Made by a program: the position numbers and the translations under genes
NCBI RefSeq assembly: GCF_030063355.1
Contig: NZ_JASISZ010000024.1
Coordinates: forward strand, 1 to 64,000
DNA: 64,000 nucleotides
Direction of reading: 5' to 3'
Source: Streptomyces sp. PH10-H1
Lineage (GTDB): Bacteria; Actinomycetota; Actinomycetes; Streptomycetales; Streptomycetaceae
Notes under the pieces: generated by a model
The model's database searches: none
What the model was told of the DNA's origin: nothing
Seen by the model: the letters and a program-made list of their open reading frames with translations, nothing else
In this document: one piece after another, positions 23,075 to 32,062 of the stretch
How the letters are laid out: the number at the start of each line of letters is the position of its first letter
How positions within the stretch are numbered: position 1 is the stretch's first letter

Positions 23075-26000
23075 CTACACCGCCAGAGGTTCCAGGTCCC
23101 GGTGGACCCGTTTGCCCAGCCGCGCCGTCACCGTGTGCGGATGGTTCTCGCCGAGCAGCCGGGCGAGCTCGCCCGCCGCCTCCCGCGCCTGCCCGGCCTC
23201 CTGTTCGTACCCCAGCGCGGCCAGGGTGACGGACAGGTTGGCCCGGCAGACCAGGGTGTCCGGGTGGTCCGGCCCCAGGGTCCTGCGGAATCCGGCTCCG
23301 GCGGCGCGCTCCAGCTCCTCGGCCCGCTTCAGGTCTCCCGTCTCCGCCAGCACATTGGCCAGGTTGACGGCGCAGGACAGGCTGTAGGGGTGCTCCTCCC
23401 CCAGCACCTGCCGCAGAGTGCCGAGGTTGTTCTCCAGCAGCATCCGCGCCTGCTGCGGGTCGTGGCAGCCGCGCAGATAGATCGCGAGGTTGTTGACGGC
23501 GGCGAGCGTCGCGGGATGGCGGTCCCCCGGGGTTCTGCGGTACTTCCCGACGATCTCCTGCGCGAGTTCCAGCGCCGCGGTGCGCTCGCCCGTCGCATAC
23601 AGGTCCGCCGCGAAGTTGAGGGTGCAGTCCAGGGTGTCCGGATTGTCGATGGTGTACTTCGCCCGGTAGTGGTCGCGGGTCTGCGCGGTGAGTTTGCGGG
23701 CCTCGTCCAGCCGCCCCGCCTTCCGCAGGGACACCGCCAGGCTCTTGGCGGTGCGCAGCGTCTCGGGGAAACTCTCGCCGAGTGCCTGCCGGTAGGAGTC
23801 GTAGGTGGTGCGCAGCAGTGTGGTGGACTCCTCGTAGTGACCCAGTTCGCGCAGGTCACGCGCGAGGTTCAGGGCCGAGAAGAGCGTGTACGGGTGCTCA
23901 CCCCCCAGTACGCCCAGCCGCCGTTCCAGGATCTCCTTGTCGATGGTGCGCGCCTCCGCGTATCTGCCGACCATCCGCAGGCAGACGCCGAGGTTGTTGG
24001 CCGCCGCGAGGGTGCGGGGATGGTCCTCGCCGAAGAGGTCCGCGAAGCCGTTGTACGCCTCGGTCGCCATCTCGAGGGCCGGGCCGAACTCTCCGAGGGT
24101 GCCCAGGTCGGTGGCGAGTCCGCTGGTGGTCATGAGGATGTGGGGGTGCGAGGGGGGCAGGACGCGGCGCTGCCGTTCCAGAGTGTCGGCGTCCATGTCC
24201 CGCGCCTCCACGTACTTGCCCTGGGAGCGGAGGATGTTGGCCATGTGGAAGCGCAGATACAGGCTCTGCAGGTCGTCGGCGCCCATCTTGCGCTGCCAGG
24301 TCTCGCTGAGTTCCGCGCCCAGCGCGAGCCCGGTCCGCAGGTCACCGCGCTTCCACAGATAGCGCACCCGGTCGATGAGCAGCCGGCGGGTCTCCGGCTC
24401 GTCGCAGGTACTGGCTCCCGATGCGCCCAGGTGCGGCCAGATCTCGGTGAACCGGCTCCAGTTGTCCGGGTCGTCGGTCGGCTCCTCCTGGCGCGGCCGG
24501 GCGCCGACGAGGATACGGTGCACGGCGTGCTGGGCGTCCTCCTGCTCCTCGGGGGTGAGCTGCGAGCGGATGACGGCCTGGACGAGCCGGTGCACCTGGA
24601 TGGTGTTGCTCACCCGGTCGACCTTGGCGAGGGCGAACCGGCCGATCTCCCGGATCACGCCGCCCAGCACTAGCTTCTCGCGCAGCGAGTCGTCGTACGG
24701 CACCAGCGCGCGGATCATCTCGTCGCTGTACAGCAGGTTCATGGAGATCGGCTCGGGGGCGAAGAAGGCGCACAGCTGGAGCAGCCGGACCGCCGCGGGT
24801 GAGCGTTCCTGGAGCCTGCGGATGGAGACGTTCCAGGTGGCGGCGACCGGTTCGGGGTAGTTGGCGGGCTGGTTGAGCGACAGCACCCGGGCCGCCTGTT
24901 CGTTGAGCTGCTCCAGGTAGGAGGCGACCGGGGTGGCGGTCTCGGCGAGCCAGGCGCCGGCCTGCTCGACCGCCAGTGGCAGGTCGCCGACGGCGGCGGC
25001 GACCTGTTCGGCGTCGGCGATGCTCAGCCCGGGAACGCGGCGCAGCATATGCTCGACGCTCTCCTCCCGCAGGAAGACATCGACCTGCAGGGCGTCGCCG
25101 TACTGCGACCAGGTCTGGTTGCGGGAGGTCACGAGGATGTGGCCGGGCCCGCCGGGGAAGAACCGGCGCAGTTCCTCCGGGTCGTCGGCGTTGTCGAAGA
25201 CCAGCAGCCAGCGGGAGGTCGGGTTGGAGCGGGCCAGCAGGTCGCAGACCTCCTGCGCGGCCACCGCGATGTCCTCGCCGACGCGCAGTCCCAGCCGGAT
25301 GGCGAGCTCGGAGAGGGCGGACTCGATGAGTTCGGTCTGTTCCGCGGAGACCCACCACACCAGGTCGTAGTCGGCCATGAAGCGGTGCACGTACTCCAGG
25401 GCGATCTGGGTCTTGCCGACGCCGCCGAGCCCGTAGAGGATCTGCGGCTGCGGGGCGGCCGCGGCCGTGCCGCCGCCGAGCTGGTCGCGCATGCGCTCCA
25501 GGACGCCGCCGCGCCCGGTGAAGGTCGGGTTGCGCGGCGACACGTTCCAGATCCTGGGCGCGGTGCCGGGAAAGCGCGGGCCGGCCGTGGCGCTGTCGCC
25601 CGACTGCTCGGCCGGCGGGGCGGAGCGGCCCATGGCGCGCAGCAGCGCGGTGGCGGCGTGCGCCTCGTCGAGCCGTACGAGATCGGCCAGTCCCTGGTCG
25701 ACGAAGGTCGCGGGCAGCCGGATGTCACCGACCCGGACGGCCACCAGCTGCCGTCTGCCGCCCAAGGTGTCCCCCGCGGCCGGGCCCTCCCACACCGGGC
25801 GGGTGCCGGTGGAACGCAGATAGGCCGCCGACAGCAGCACGACGGTACGGGCCGGGACTTCGGCCCCCGGCGCGCTGGTCACGGTGTCCCACGGCAGCAC
25901 GCGGAATCCGGCCCGGATGAGCTGCGCCTGGATCCAGTCCGCCCACATGCGGTCCTCGGGCACATAGCTCAGATACAGATCGGCGGGCAGCGCGGGGCGG

Positions 26001-26983
26001 TGGTGACGGGTGAACGTGTCGCGGTAGCGCAGCCGCAGTTCCTCGTCCATGGGCGGTAGCGAGGTCACCTGGGCGTCGGTGATGACGGTGGCGAGCCGCT
26101 CGAAGGCGGAGAGCAGCGAGGCGGTGAGGCCGGTCTCGTCGCCGAAGGTCGCCAGCGTCTCCTCGTAGGCGTAGTAGGGCCGGTACGGGATCTCCACCGA
26201 GCCCCAGTACGCGGCGAGTTCCTCGCCGGCCATGCCGTTGGGGAACCCGTCGAACTTCGTACGGGCCAGCGAGCGTCCCGCGTCGGCCTTCTCCTTCTCG
26301 CCCTCGTCGATGCGCATGGGGACGGGGAGGATGCGGATCTTGCGGTCGCGGAACCGGTCGTCGATGTGCCGGGCCACGGCGGCGGCGCCGTCGATGCTCT
26401 GGTCGCTGAGGGTGAAGCAGTCCACCAGGATGTCGGGAAGGTGGACGGTGCAGATGTCGGCTATGTCGCTGAGACCGGTCCTGCTGTCGATGAGGACGTA
26501 GTCGTAGTGCCGCTTCATGTCGTCGCGCAGCGCGTCGAAGAACTGGCCGCCGCCGAGCCGGTCGTAGAAGTTGTCCCAGTCGAAGTTGCTGACGGTCGCG
26601 GAGTATTCGCGGTTCTGCCGGCCGGCGGAGACGAAATCGAGGCTGCCGCCGTCCGGGAAAGTCCATTCGAGGGAGACCGCGTGCGGCAGGATCCGCGCGT
26701 AGTCGCGGTGCCAGTCACCGGGGCGCTGCACGGGACTGGTCGCGGCCCAGGCGAATTCGGTGATGAGGTCGATGACGCCCGAAGTGGCGCCGATGGTCGA
26801 CGGGTCGAGGAAGGGGTGGAAGAACCGGTGCAGGCCCGGCGCTTCGAGGTCCCAGTCCACGACGAGGACCCGTCTGCCGTTGGCGGCCAGGATCCAGGCG
26901 GTGTTGGCGAGGGCCATGGTGCGGCCGGTCCCGCCCTTGTACGAGTAGAAGGTGACGATGCGTCCGTCACGACTGCCGCTCAT
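23075..26983 (-). CDS. fxsT: FxSxx-COOH system tetratricopeptide repeat protein FxsT
   Basis: 1302 residues in four modules. Residues 1-310 are a MinD/ParA-like ATPase with the variant Walker A YSYKGGTGRTM. About 333-455 is TIR-like (ADLYLSYVPEDRMWADWI, TVVLLSAAYL). About 480-830 is an NB-ARC/STAND ATPase (Walker A GLGGVGKTQ, LLVFDNADD, ILVTSRN). About 860-1290 are TPR_12 repeats of the EHPxTL type. This is the FxsT layout of FXS loci. The start is ATG 26983 with GGAGG; the A is shared with the fxsC stop (TGATG), so the genes are coupled. Such proteins sense a ligand through the repeats and switch by oligomerising; the trigger here is unknown. Confidence 0.93.
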   Translation of the reverse strand: MSGSRDGRIVTFYSYKGGTGRTMALANTAWILAANGRRVLVVDWDLEAPGLHRFFHPFLDPSTIGATSGVIDLITEFAWAATSPVQRPGDWHRDYARILPHAVSLEWTFPDGGSLDFVSAGRQNREYSATVSNFDWDNFYDRLGGGQFFDALRDDMKRHYDYVLIDSRTGLSDIADICTVHLPDILVDCFTLSDQSIDGAAAVARHIDDRFRDRKIRILPVPMRIDEGEKEKADAGRSLARTKFDGFPNGMAGEELAAYWGSVEIPYRPYYAYEETLATFGDETGLTASLLSAFERLATVITDAQVTSLPPMDEELRLRYRDTFTRHHRPALPADLYLSYVPEDRMWADWIQAQLIRAGFRVLPWDTVTSAPGAEVPARTVVLLSAAYLRSTGTRPVWEGPAAGDTLGGRRQLVAVRVGDIRLPATFVDQGLADLVRLDEAHAATALLRAMGRSAPPAEQSGDSATAGPRFPGTAPRIWNVSPRNPTFTGRGGVLERMRDQLGGGTAAAAPQPQILYGLGGVGKTQIALEYVHRFMADYDLVWWVSAEQTELIESALSELAIRLGLRVGEDIAVAAQEVCDLLARSNPTSRWLLVFDNADDPEELRRFFPGGPGHILVTSRNQTWSQYGDALQVDVFLREESVEHMLRRVPGLSIADAEQVAAAVGDLPLAVEQAGAWLAETATPVASYLEQLNEQAARVLSLNQPANYPEPVAATWNVSIRRLQERSPAAVRLLQLCAFFAPEPISMNLLYSDEMIRALVPYDDSLREKLVLGGVIREIGRFALAKVDRVSNTIQVHRLVQAVIRSQLTPEEQEDAQHAVHRILVGARPRQEEPTDDPDNWSRFTEIWPHLGASGASTCDEPETRRLLIDRVRYLWKRGDLRTGLALGAELSETWQRKMGADDLQSLYLRFHMANILRSQGKYVEARDMDADTLERQRRVLPPSHPHILMTTSGLATDLGTLGEFGPALEMATEAYNGFADLFGEDHPRTLAAANNLGVCLRMVGRYAEARTIDKEILERRLGVLGGEHPYTLFSALNLARDLRELGHYEESTTLLRTTYDSYRQALGESFPETLRTAKSLAVSLRKAGRLDEARKLTAQTRDHYRAKYTIDNPDTLDCTLNFAADLYATGERTAALELAQEIVGKYRRTPGDRHPATLAAVNNLAIYLRGCHDPQQARMLLENNLGTLRQVLGEEHPYSLSCAVNLANVLAETGDLKRAEELERAAGAGFRRTLGPDHPDTLVCRANLSVTLAALGYEQEAGQAREAAGELARLLGENHPHTVTARLGKRVHRDLEPLAV

Positions 26984-28326
26984 CACAGTTCCTCCGCATC
27001 GTCGGGTGTGGCGCGGGGGGCCCGGTGGGATGCCGGGCCCGGGGCGATGGCCGGCGGGCCGGCTGGGTCTCCCGCGCCGACGGCTTCCGGCCCGACGAGC
27101 CGGAAGCGTTCGGGGCGCCGTCCTGTCGGGGGGAATGCCTGGGCGTGCTTGAGGTACTGGGCCGCCGCCAGCTCCACCACTTGCGGCAGGATTCCGCTGA
27201 ACGCCTGCAGGCTGTGGATGCCGCTGACGGCGGACCGGCAGGCTGTGCGGCCCTGGTCCATCTTGAAGGGCATGGTCTCGTCCACGGCCGCGGTCAGCGC
27301 GTCCTCCGCCGCGTGGCTCTCCGGGTCGTCACGGTTCCACGGCACCATGACACTGACCCAGGGCTGCGGGGAAGCGTCTAACCGGCCGAGCCGTTCACGC
27401 CGCTTGGGATCACTCAGCGCCCAGCGGTCCAGCAGCAGTATCTCGGGGCCCGTGGGGGCCGTCTTGTCGTCCTGGCGGTCGGGCTCCTCGTCGAAGGAGA
27501 CCAGGGTCGCCTGATAGTCGAGGCTGTGCGCCAGGTCGGCCGCGAAGGAGGCCAGCGGCCGGGCCGACGAGGGGTGGAAGGGGTTCCAGTCCAGGGCGCT
27601 CTCCCCGTAGTAGTCCGTGCTGCGGCCCTCCGGCGGACGGTCCCGGGTGGCGGCGGCCACGGTGACCCGCAGATTGCGTGCCCCGCGCGGGGTGCCGAAG
27701 GCGCTGGGGACCTTGCGGTAGTCGACGGCGGGCCCCGGTTCCACCCCGCCGGACTGGGCGACGCTGACGATGCGCTTCGCGAGTTCGTAGACGGCGCGTT
27801 CGTAGTCCTCACGGAAGATCCGGAGCTTGATCAGCCCGTACAACCCCTCCGTCACATAGGGGACGCCGAAATCCCGGTGGTTGAACTGCAGGCGCTCGGC
27901 GGCTCCGGGCAGCGCGTGCGGCGCGACGGGTACCCACAGCGCGGGCACGATCGCGTCGGTGGCCCGGTTGCTGCGGGTGTGCTGGTGGATGGCGCGCTGG
28001 GCGAAGGCGTACCACTCCTTGCCGCACTGGGCGCTTCCGAAGTAGCGGGGCGAGAAGAGCGGTACGAAGACCCGGCAGGTGGCGAGGGATTCCGCGAGCC
28101 GCTCGGACCAGCCCTCGCCGGAGTGGATCTCCCGGTCCATGAACCCGGCGGCGGAGCCGGCCGGCAGGTCCGTCAGCGCCATGACGTGACCGCACAGGTC
28201 CTGGTAGAGCCGCTCGACCCACATGTCCGGGTCGGGCACCGCCGAGCCGTACCGCGGCGTATGCGCATAGCTCAGAAAGAAATACGGCGCATGGTCGCCG
28301 GACCGCTCTTGTCCCGGTACGTGCAC
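26983..28326 (-). CDS. fxsC: TIR-like protein FxsC
   Basis: About 447 residues. The N-terminal TIR-like domain (13-190) starts APYFFLSYAHTPRYG, and the catalytic-type Glu is in FSPRYFGSAQCGKEW (E104), so NADase activity is possible. The C-terminal half (about 220-420) is characteristic of FxsC proteins (DWNPFHPSS, then PWVSVMVPWNRDDPESH). The start GTG 28326 lies downstream of GGACGGGGGG; an in-frame TTG at 28413 is the only earlier candidate. It sits between the acyltransferase and fxsT and is coupled to fxsT. Confidence 0.9.
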   Translation of the reverse strand: MHVPGQERSGDHAPYFFLSYAHTPRYGSAVPDPDMWVERLYQDLCGHVMALTDLPAGSAAGFMDREIHSGEGWSERLAESLATCRVFVPLFSPRYFGSAQCGKEWYAFAQRAIHQHTRSNRATDAIVPALWVPVAPHALPGAAERLQFNHRDFGVPYVTEGLYGLIKLRIFREDYERAVYELAKRIVSVAQSGGVEPGPAVDYRKVPSAFGTPRGARNLRVTVAAATRDRPPEGRSTDYYGESALDWNPFHPSSARPLASFAADLAHSLDYQATLVSFDEEPDRQDDKTAPTGPEILLLDRWALSDPKRRERLGRLDASPQPWVSVMVPWNRDDPESHAAEDALTAAVDETMPFKMDQGRTACRSAVSGIHSLQAFSGILPQVVELAAAQYLKHAQAFPPTGRRPERFRLVGPEAVGAGDPAGPPAIAPGPASHRAPRATPDDAEEL

Positions 28327-28413
28327 GCGTACCCCCCGTCCACTTGCGGTGACTGCCAGTTTAGGAAGGCGCGGTGCATTCGGAACATCAATGCGAGTAT
28401 TCGGGCCGGGCAA

Positions 28414-29229
28414 TCACGGACGAGCACCCCCGCAACGGCGATTTTCGGTCAGCCATACGGAACCGAAGTCCACGGCTTCCTTGATCCGCAGCAGCACAGA
28501 AGCCGCGCCGCCCACTTTTCCGTGCAGAACCGCCTCCGGGTATGGCGGCCGCGTCAATCCGGACTTTTCGAACGCCATTCCCAGTTCTTCGAAGTCCCGG
28601 TCGTCCAGGTCGACATCCTCGTACGACGTCCAGCGGCGTTCTCCGTCCCGCAGGACCACACACCGGTACATTCGCCGCGGCGGATCCGGAATTCGGTATT
28701 CCGAGAGATGGAAGCTACTGCAGACGTCGTATCCGACCCCGATCATCAGCACACTGGCCCCCGCGTCGTACAGCCGGGCCAGCGGGGACCGCTCCCCCAG
28801 GTGGCAGGTGCCGTCATGATCCGCCAGCAGCTCCGCCGCACGGGCGCCGACAGCGGCGAACGAGGTCTGCGGATGGGTGCTGCGCACCGCCCCGGGGGCC
28901 CGTCTGACCGCCTCCGCCAGCGCGCCCATGGCCGGTGCTGGGGTATGCGCCGGATCGAACGGCGGCATGGCGTCCCGGTACCGGGCGAGCTGCCCGGCGG
29001 ACATCCCCCGGGTGCGCTCCCGGTAGTGCGGCGACGTGTCGGAGTTCTCCGCGGTGAACGACGGCACGACCACGGTGCCGCCGGGGCCCAGTACCGCGCG
29101 CAGCGCCGTCAGTACGGCCTCGGCCGCTCCCGGAACCGTCCTCATCGACCGCAGTGAGGCGTGCACCAGCAGGGTCATACCGGGCCGCACTTCCAGGCTC
29201 CGCAGTTCGGCGGCGAGCCTCTCCAGCAC
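28414..29229 (-). CDS. AAC(3)-family N-acetyltransferase in the FXS locus
   Basis: 271 residues of the Antibiotic_NAT (AAC(3)) fold: LLVHASLRSMRTVPGAAEAVLTALRAVLGPGGTVVVPSF, then a STHPQTSFAAVG block near the CoA site. The start GTG 29229 has GAGGAGG upstream, 13 bp after the fxsB stop, so it belongs to the fxsA-fxsT operon. By sequence alone it looks like aminoglycoside acetyltransferase, but its position suggests it acts on the FXS peptide or a partner; that is inference. Confidence 0.88.
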   Translation of the reverse strand: MLERLAAELRSLEVRPGMTLLVHASLRSMRTVPGAAEAVLTALRAVLGPGGTVVVPSFTAENSDTSPHYRERTRGMSAGQLARYRDAMPPFDPAHTPAPAMGALAEAVRRAPGAVRSTHPQTSFAAVGARAAELLADHDGTCHLGERSPLARLYDAGASVLMIGVGYDVCSSFHLSEYRIPDPPRRMYRCVVLRDGERRWTSYEDVDLDDRDFEELGMAFEKSGLTRPPYPEAVLHGKVGGAASVLLRIKEAVDFGSVWLTENRRCGGARP

Positions 29230-29242
29230 CGGGTCCGCCTCC

Positions 29243-31603
29243 TCAGCGGCCGGACGCGAAGGCGTCCCGCAGCCCTGAGACGAACCGCTGCCCCAGCGGT
29301 GTGAGCGCGCCGGAGCCCGTCAGCACCTCCAGTGCCCGCCCCGTCGCGCCGTCGCGCGGCCCGTCCGGCTGGAGCGCACCCGTCGCGACGCGGGCGCAGG
29401 CGTCCGCGAACACCTCGCCCACCGGGACCGGAGCAACGCGCCAGGGCACCCGATACAGCCTCGGGTCGGCCTCGTCGTACAGCTCGCACAGCCCGAGCAG
29501 CGCGTCCAGTTTCGCGTACTGGAATCCGCCGACGAGCGCACGGGCGAGCACGGCCGGGTCCCCACCCGGATCCTCGGTGGAGCTCTCCAGCAGGGCGATC
29601 CCCAGGGCGCCGAAACCGCGCGCGCCGCCCGCCGGATCCGCCGGGTCCGGGAGCGTCAGCAGCGGTGTGAGTGTGGTGAGTCCTGCGGCGAGTTCGGAGG
29701 CGCGGCCCGGCGCCATCGCCTGGACGAGGTCCCACGCACTGGCCGTCGAACGCTGCCACCGCGCCGCCTCCGCGCTGTCCAGCCGGTCGCTGACGGGCCG
29801 CCCGTAGCAGCGGCGGTAGGGGTCGGTGTCCTCCAGCGACAGGTCGAGGCGGCCGGCCCGCAGCCGCCGCACCGGCTCCCAGCGGCCGCCGGCCGCGTCA
29901 ACGGATCCGGTGCCCAGGTCCACGCTTCCGGTGCCCAGGTCCAGCCGGCCGACGCGCAGTTCACGGCCGTCCGCCCGTACCGTCAGGCCGTCCTCGCCGG
30001 CCGTCAGCTCCGCGACGGCGGCACCGCTCGCACGTCCCCCCAGGGACACCCGGCCGAGCGTCGGCAGCTGGACGGCGCCGTCGACGACCGGGACCAGGAG
30101 CCGGCCGGAAAGCCCGGCCCGCAGCAGCGCCGCGGCGGCGAGCGAGGCGAGGTGCCCGGCCTCCGGCAGCGGGGCGCCGCCGCGTGCGGGATCCCGGCCG
30201 TTCAGCAGTTCCAGACAGCGCAGCGCCCAACTGCGGGTGTACGGGTGGGCCAGTACGGAGTCCAGCGTGTCACCGCGCTGGTCCAGGCCGGTGACGAGCT
30301 GCCAGGCCGGGTCCCACAGCTCACCGCCACGCTCCCCCAGCGCCTCGTTCACCAGGGCCAGCAGACCGCGGGTCACTTCGTGCTGGGCCGCGGCGAGGGC
30401 CAGGACCGCCGTGCCGTCGTCCGTCCCCGCAGCCAGTTCCACCAGGTCCTTGACCGGCGCCCCGACGGAGCCGGCGGTGGGCCCGGCCGGCGAGGTGCGG
30501 GCCGTTACCGTCTCGACCAGCGTCTTCAGGTCCGCGCAGAAGACGGACGGGTTGTCGAAGCCGGAGCCGGTGCGGTACCGGTGCGCGTAGAGGCCGCCGC
30601 CGCAGGAGGTGACCACCGGGCAGGACCGGCACTCCTGGCTGAGCCCGGCCATCCCGTGCTGCCGGGCGGTCACGCCGGGGTGCCGGGCGGCGGCGTCGAA
30701 GGGGTGCGAGAAGACGTCGAAGCCGGTGGCGGGAGCTCCGTCGTACGCGGTCTTCAGAGAATCGGCCTGTTCCAGGGTGCCGTCGGTCTCGATGACGACC
30801 AGATCGGTGGGGCCGAGCCCCATCGACTCGGTCAGGCTGGGCCCGCCGCTCAGTGTGGAGAGCACCGAGTCGAAGATCCGGACCGGCACCGGGCGGCCCT
30901 GGCCGTTCCACCGGTCGAAGACCGACAGCAGCCAGTCGGCGTACTCGGTCGGCAGACCGCCGGGACGGGCCGGCGGCTCGTCCCAGGTGGCGTGCGGGAG
31001 CAGGAAGTCGATACGCGGCGGCCCCAGTTCGACCAGCGCGTCGTACACCGCGAGCGGGTCGTTGGCCACGTCGATGGTGCAGAGCAGGCCCGCGTAGAGA
31101 TGACGGTAACGATTCTGCCGCAGCAGGGCGACCGCCTCCAGCACCTGCCGATGGCTGCTGCGTCCGTCGGCGTATCGGCGGTGGCGGTCGTTGGCTGCCT
31201 TGTCCCCGTCGAGGGAGATCCCCACCCGCACCCCGTACTCGGCGAAGATGTCGAGATACCGCTCGCTGAGCTGCACGCCGTTGGTGTGGATCCGCAGATC
31301 CAGCGCACAGACCCCGTCCAGCGCGCGGTGCAGCTCCTCGCAGATCCGGCGCAGCCGCGCCGGACCCGCGAGCAGTGGCTCGCCTCCGTGCAGGATGACG
31401 TGCAGGGAGGGCAGTGCGTGTGTCTTCGCGTGCTCGGCCAAGCGCAGCGCCGTCCAGGAGATGGTCTCGTCCGAGATCACCTTCGGCCGGGCGCTCCAGC
31501 TCTGATCAGCGTGTTCGTAGACATAGCAATGATCACAAGCCAGGTCACATCTGCTGTGAACCTTCAGTACGAACTGGCGGAATGGGACCAGCGGTCCAGT
31601 CAT
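29243..31603 (-). CDS. fxsB: FxsB radical SAM/SPASM cyclophane maturase with an inactivated hydroxylase-like extension
   Basis: 786 residues. The radical SAM cluster is C19-x3-C23-x2-C26, with LHGGEP at 71-76. A SPASM-type auxiliary cluster region follows (C325, C328, C334, C356). Residues about 385-786 match the HExxH peptide beta-hydroxylase-like extension found fused to some FxsB proteins, but where a working enzyme has H-E-F-Q-H this has G-G-F-Q-Y (692-696), so the metal site is gone. It would crosslink aromatic residues of the precursor into cyclophanes. The heptad LGTGSVD is tandemly repeated at 556-569. It starts 9 bp after the fxsA stop. Confidence 0.93.
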   Translation of the reverse strand: MTGPLVPFRQFVLKVHSRCDLACDHCYVYEHADQSWSARPKVISDETISWTALRLAEHAKTHALPSLHVILHGGEPLLAGPARLRRICEELHRALDGVCALDLRIHTNGVQLSERYLDIFAEYGVRVGISLDGDKAANDRHRRYADGRSSHRQVLEAVALLRQNRYRHLYAGLLCTIDVANDPLAVYDALVELGPPRIDFLLPHATWDEPPARPGGLPTEYADWLLSVFDRWNGQGRPVPVRIFDSVLSTLSGGPSLTESMGLGPTDLVVIETDGTLEQADSLKTAYDGAPATGFDVFSHPFDAAARHPGVTARQHGMAGLSQECRSCPVVTSCGGGLYAHRYRTGSGFDNPSVFCADLKTLVETVTARTSPAGPTAGSVGAPVKDLVELAAGTDDGTAVLALAAAQHEVTRGLLALVNEALGERGGELWDPAWQLVTGLDQRGDTLDSVLAHPYTRSWALRCLELLNGRDPARGGAPLPEAGHLASLAAAALLRAGLSGRLLVPVVDGAVQLPTLGRVSLGGRASGAAVAELTAGEDGLTVRADGRELRVGRLDLGTGSVDLGTGSVDAAGGRWEPVRRLRAGRLDLSLEDTDPYRRCYGRPVSDRLDSAEAARWQRSTASAWDLVQAMAPGRASELAAGLTTLTPLLTLPDPADPAGGARGFGALGIALLESSTEDPGGDPAVLARALVGGFQYAKLDALLGLCELYDEADPRLYRVPWRVAPVPVGEVFADACARVATGALQPDGPRDGATGRALEVLTGSGALTPLGQRFVSGLRDAFASGR

Positions 31604-31612
31604 TCCGCAATA

Positions 31613-31783
31613 CTAGAGCGAGGACTGGAAAGTCGGGACCGCCGGAGTGAGGCGCTCAAGGGCGGGCAGAGTACGACGCAAGGTCTTGATGACACCGGGA
31701 TCACTCTGTGCGTCGAGCCGCTCCAGCGGAACACGGCGCAACTTCGGGACTTCGGGATAGCGGATATTCGCTGGAGTGTTCAC
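31613..31783 (-). CDS. fxsA: FxSxx-COOH cyclophane RiPP precursor FxsA
   Basis: 56 residues from GTG 31783, with AAGGA 6 nt upstream. The peptide begins MNTPANIRYPEVPKLRR and ends TPAVPTFQSSL, so the last five residues are F-Q-S-S-L, exactly the FxSxx-COOH signature. The middle is an amphipathic Leu/Arg leader (LERL and TLRRTLPALERL). It is immediately upstream of fxsB with a 9-bp gap. FxsB is expected to link the C-terminal Phe ring to a nearby residue. The gene is short enough to be missed by automatic callers. Confidence 0.93.
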   Translation of the reverse strand: MNTPANIRYPEVPKLRRVPLERLDAQSDPGVIKTLRRTLPALERLTPAVPTFQSSL

Positions 31784-32062
31784 GGCAGTCCTTGGGCGCG
31801 AGGCGGCGCGAAATGATCTCTCTGGATCACTGCGCCGGCAGCAGTATCGTCGCCGTGGACATTACTCCGCGCACCCTTCGCACGCGAGGTGAACAGGGTT
31901 ACCCTAACCCCCTAATAACAACTGTGACCACCTGAATGAGTGAACCCAACGTCACTGATCAGGACTTTTCACGAGCGTCAGTGTCGCCGAGGGGGTCACC
32001 TGTTCAGACCAGCCGTCGCGCGGCATCCCGGTGTCGTCCGCCGGACGCGAACGGGGGCGCGC

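Noticed and set aside
23102-24673. Long plus-strand frame opposite the fxsT TPR region
   Set aside because: Repeats mirror the TPR codons on the other strand; no independent start signal.
28414-29229. Aminoglycoside resistance gene
   Set aside because: The fold matches AAC(3), but its operon position in the FXS locus makes resistance an unsupported claim.
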